From Betaproteobacteria bacterium (GTDB taxonomy: Bacteria; Pseudomonadota; Gammaproteobacteria; Burkholderiales; SG8-39), in the NCBI GenBank assembly GCA_019237595.1, contig JAFAGU010000067.1:1-23407 (forward strand): a stretch of DNA of 23,407 bases, in the 5' to 3' direction. Below, piece after piece: positions 21,002 through 23,407 of this stretch. A program made the position numbers and the translations under genes. Within the stretch, counting starts at the first letter, position 1; every line of letters starts with the position of its first letter. The notes under the pieces were generated by a model, which saw only the letters and a list, made by a program, of their open reading frames with translations, did not search any database and was not told the origin of the DNA.

Positions 21002-22879
21002 ATGCTAGCCCGAACGATGGGCGCTGGCGCCGGGGCTGAAAGCCCCCTGCCGGTGGCTGCGCCGGTCGAGGAGGATGCGCCCTCGCGTCTGGCTGCGCAC
21101 GCCGAGCTCCTTCAAGCCTGCATCGCCGGCCATGCCCTCCAGACGGTGTTCCAGCCGATCCTCGATCTCCGGCACGGCGCGGTATACGGTTATGAAGCGC
21201 TTTCCCGCGGTCCGGCCGGCTCGGTCGCAGAGGCGCCCCTCGATCTTTTCGCCCTCGCGCGACGCTATGGGCTCGGCGCGGAGCTCGAGCACGCCGCCGT
21301 CGAATGCGCGGTCGAGCGGTTCTCCCGCCTGGGCGCCGACGCCAAGCTTTTCGTGAACTTCAGTCCGGCCGTCCTTGCGGCCGGAGGCCAGGACCGTGGA
21401 AGCCTTCTCGATCTTCTTCGGCGCCATGGGCTCGCCCCCAAGCAGATCGTCATTGAGCTGACCGAATACGGCGACATCCGCGATTCAGCGAAAGCCTGGG
21501 AGGAGCTGATTCGCTGCCGCCATTCCGGCTTCGCGGTGGCGATCGACGACCTCGGCGAGGGCTTCGCGAGCCTCAGGCTCTGGTCGGAGCTCCGCCCCGA
21601 GTACGTGAAGATCGACAAGCATTTTGTCCGTGATATCCACCGCGATGCCATCAAGCTGCAGATGGCACGCGCCATCCAGCAGATCGCGCACGTCACCGGC
21701 ACGAGCGTGGTCGCCGAGGGCCTCGAGAACGAGCCGGACTTCCAGACCATTCGTGACCTCGGAATCCGCCACGGCCAGGGTTACCTCATCGGGCGGCCCC
21801 AGGCGCAGCCCGATCCAGCGCCGGCCGAGCTGTGGCGCCGGCTTTCGGAGGCCCCCGTCGCCTCGTTCCCCGTCGCCGCGTCGAGCGTCAATCGCGTCAG
21901 CGCCCGCCGCCTCATGCGCGAGGTCTCTCCGGCGGCGCCGGAGGACACGAACGACCTTGTCTACGAGCGATTCGAAGCCGACCCTGACCTGCAAATGATC
22001 CCGGTCGTGCGCGACGGCGCGCCGCTCGGCGTCATCAATCGCTTCACCCTCATCGACCGCTTCGCGCGGCAGTACCGGCGCGAAGTTTTCGGCAAGAAGC
22101 CCTGCACGGTCTTCATGAACGACCAGCCGCTCGTCGTCGAGGCGGAAGACAGCATCCACCAGCTGAGCTATGCGCTCGCCGGCGGCAGCCACCGCGCGCT
22201 CGTGGACGGCTTCATCGTCGTTGAAGGCGGCCGCTACGCGGGAGTGGGCACCGCGCAGGACCTCATCCGCGAAATGACCGAGCTCCAGATCGCCGCCGCG
22301 CGCTACGCCAACCCGCTCACGCTCCTTCCGGGCAACGTGCCGATCGCCGAGCACGTGGAGCGGCTCCTCGGCCGAGGCTCGCGCTTCGTCGCCTGCTACT
22401 GCGACCTCGACAACTTCAAGCCCTACAACGACGTCTTCGGCTACCAGCGCGGCGACGAGGCGATCCAGCTCACCGCGCACGTCCTGGCCGAGTCCTGCGA
22501 TCCGCGCATCGACTTCCTCGGCCACGTCGGAGGCGACGACTTCGTCGTCGTGTTCCAGAGCGAGGACTGGGATGCGCGCTGCTCGCGCATCCTCGCCCAG
22601 TTCGGCGAGCGCTCGGCGGCGCTCTTCACCGCCGAGGACCGCGAGCGCGGCGGCTTCCTCGCCGAGGACCGGCAGGGAAACGAGCGCCAGTTTCCGCTGC
22701 TGAGCCTCTCGATCGGCGCGGTGCCGGTCGAGCCCGGCACCTACGATTCGCATTCGGCGATCGCCACCGCCTCCACGGAAGCGAAACGACTCGCCAAGCG
22801 CCAGGCCGGCAACAGCGTGTTCGTCGAGCGCCGGCGCTTCCCGGCCTCGTCGGTGCGCCCCGCCGGCGACGCGAGCTGA
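21002..22879 (+). CDS. EAL-CBS-GGDEF cyclic-di-GMP signalling protein
   Basis: 625-residue cytosolic protein; no membrane segments seen. The EAL domain (about 35-270) keeps the phosphodiesterase residues: YEALSRGP (E65), VNFSP, IELTE, DDLGEG, KIDKHFV, VVAEGLE and QGYLIGRP. A CBS-pair-like region (about 290-425; MIPVVRDGAPLGVINRF, FIVVEGGRYAGVGTAQDL) may bind an adenine nucleotide. The GGDEF domain (about 430-605) has CDLDNFKPYND and GGDDF (510-514) in place of GG(D/E)EF; no RxxD inhibitory site is seen upstream. Net c-di-GMP hydrolysis with a regulatory or weak cyclase domain is likely. ATG 21002 has GGGAG 6 nt upstream. I found no PHO box here, so linkage to the phosphorus genes is positional only. 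Confidence 0.88.
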   Translation: MLARTMGAGAGAESPLPVAAPVEEDAPSRLAAHAELLQACIAGHALQTVFQPILDLRHGAVYGYEALSRGPAGSVAEAPLDLFALARRYGLGAELEHAAVECAVERFSRLGADAKLFVNFSPAVLAAGGQDRGSLLDLLRRHGLAPKQIVIELTEYGDIRDSAKAWEELIRCRHSGFAVAIDDLGEGFASLRLWSELRPEYVKIDKHFVRDIHRDAIKLQMARAIQQIAHVTGTSVVAEGLENEPDFQTIRDLGIRHGQGYLIGRPQAQPDPAPAELWRRLSEAPVASFPVAASSVNRVSARRLMREVSPAAPEDTNDLVYERFEADPDLQMIPVVRDGAPLGVINRFTLIDRFARQYRREVFGKKPCTVFMNDQPLVVEAEDSIHQLSYALAGGSHRALVDGFIVVEGGRYAGVGTAQDLIREMTELQIAAARYANPLTLLPGNVPIAEHVERLLGRGSRFVACYCDLDNFKPYNDVFGYQRGDEAIQLTAHVLAESCDPRIDFLGHVGGDDFVVVFQSEDWDARCSRILAQFGERSAALFTAEDRERGGFLAEDRQGNERQFPLLSLSIGAVPVEPGTYDSHSAIATASTEAKRLAKRQAGNSVFVERRRFPASSVRPAGDAS

Positions 22880-22920
22880 CGCCCAGTAGCCTCCTTCGGA
22901 AACCCCTGATAGGATTCCCG

Positions 22921-22945
22921 AAACGGCGGCAAGGGCCGCCGTTTT
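22921..22945 (+). terminator. Rho-independent-type terminator hairpin
   Basis: A perfect 10-bp stem AAACGGCGGC / GCCGCCGTTT with an AAGG loop, followed by one more T and a GCATTT. It lies 42 bp after the stop of the EAL-CBS-GGDEF gene and upstream of the aminotransferase start. The A-run/T-run arms would allow function in both directions. If the aminotransferase promoter is upstream of it, it could instead act as an attenuator. Confidence 0.7.
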
Positions 22946-22964
22946 GCATTTGGAGGGAGCCGAG

Positions 22965-23407
22965 ATGTCCCATGTGATGAACACCTACGCCCGGCAGCCG
23001 GTCGCCTTCGTGCGCGGCGAGGGCGTGTGGCTGTGGGATGAGGCCGGGAAGAAGTACCTCGACGCGCTCGCCGGCATCGCGGTGAACACGCTCGGCTACG
23101 GCCATCCGGTTCTTACTAAAAAATTAACCGAAAGAATCCGCAGCGGAGTCATTCACACCTCGAATCTCTGGCGCATCCCGGACCAGGAGGCGGCCGCCGA
23201 CCGGGTCGCCGAGATCACCGGCCTCGACGAGGTGTTCTTCTGCAATTCCGGCCTCGAGGCCACCGAGGCTTGCATCAAGGTCGCGAGAAAGTACGGGCAC
23301 GACAAGGGCATCGCCGAGCCGGCCATCGTCGTGATGGAGAAGGCCTTCCACGGCCGCTCGCTCGCGACACTCTCCGCGACCGGCAGCCGCAAGGTCCAGG
23401 CCGGGTT
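22965..23407 (+). CDS. argD: Acetylornithine-type aminotransferase, 3' end outside window
   Basis: Class III PLP-dependent aminotransferase; first 147 residues only. MNTYARQPVAFVRGEGVWLWD, YLDALAGIAVNTLGYGHP, IHTSNLWRIPDQE, FFCNSGLEATEACIKVARK and EKAFHGRSLATLSATG are close to ArgD, which interconverts N-acetylornithine and N-acetylglutamate semialdehyde in arginine synthesis. The catalytic Lys lies beyond the window. GGAGG at 22952-22956 is 8 nt before the ATG. Codons from about 23109 to 23140 (CTT ACT AAA AAA TTA ACC GAA AGA) are AT-rich and unlike the rest of the window. Related class III enzymes with other substrates cannot be fully excluded. Confidence 0.88.
   Translation, partial: MSHVMNTYARQPVAFVRGEGVWLWDEAGKKYLDALAGIAVNTLGYGHPVLTKKLTERIRSGVIHTSNLWRIPDQEAAADRVAEITGLDEVFFCNSGLEATEACIKVARKYGHDKGIAEPAIVVMEKAFHGRSLATLSATGSRKVQAG

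Noticed and set aside
1..23407. tRNA, rRNA, CRISPR arrays, insertion sequences or attachment sites
   Set aside because: Reading through the window I saw no repeat-spacer periodicity, transposase-like protein, terminal inverted repeat or tRNA-like sequence; the coding content is continuous chromosomal-type genes.

Overview
This window reads as a phosphorus-acquisition island on a high-GC proteobacterial chromosome. Betaproteobacteria is my best guess, from the EAL-CBS-GGDEF protein type, the phn gene set with a DUF1045 protein, near-exclusive GC-ending codons and 4-bp operon overlaps; this is an inference without any search. Coding density is very high, no gap exceeds about 125 bp, and I see no mobile elements, tRNA, rRNA or CRISPR array.

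Left part (1-5965): the 3' portion of a PhoA-type alkaline phosphatase, a small exported carboxypeptidase-regulatory-like protein, a low-molecular-weight phosphatase/arsenate-reductase-like protein that has lost its catalytic arginine, a Tat-exported PhoD phosphatase/phosphodiesterase, and a divergent coupled pair (M14-type zinc hydrolase and alpha/beta hydrolase).

Middle (5942-10838): an OlsB-like GNAT acyltransferase with a degenerate PlsC-like N-terminus (candidate ornithine-lipid synthesis), divergent from an intact PlsC-family acyltransferase followed by a class I PPK2 polyphosphate kinase, and then a Pit phosphate transporter.

Right part (10914-20928): a minus-strand phosphonate block. 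phnGHIJKLM (C-P lyase) is a tightly overlapped operon, followed by phnCDE (ABC transporter) and a PhnZ/TmpB-like HD oxygenase. Divergent from phnG is a single protein fusing a DUF1045 2H-phosphoesterase domain to PhnN. The right edge carries an EAL-CBS-GGDEF c-di-GMP protein, a terminator hairpin and the 5' part of an acetylornithine-type aminotransferase.

The unifying signal is regulatory. PHO-box-like direct repeats with an 11-bp period (7-mers resembling CTGTCAT/C with 4-bp spacers) lie upstream of phoD, the plsC-like gene, pit, phnC and phnG, with a weaker one upstream of the phosphatase-like gene. For phoD, pit and phnC the repeat ends 40-42 bp before the start codon. I read the locus as a PhoB-controlled programme: strip phosphate from esters (PhoA/PhoD), import phosphate (Pit) and phosphonates (PhnCDE), cleave phosphonates (C-P lyase, PhnZ-like), recycle the ribose product (2H-PhnN), and possibly replace phospholipid by ornithine lipid and manage polyphosphate.
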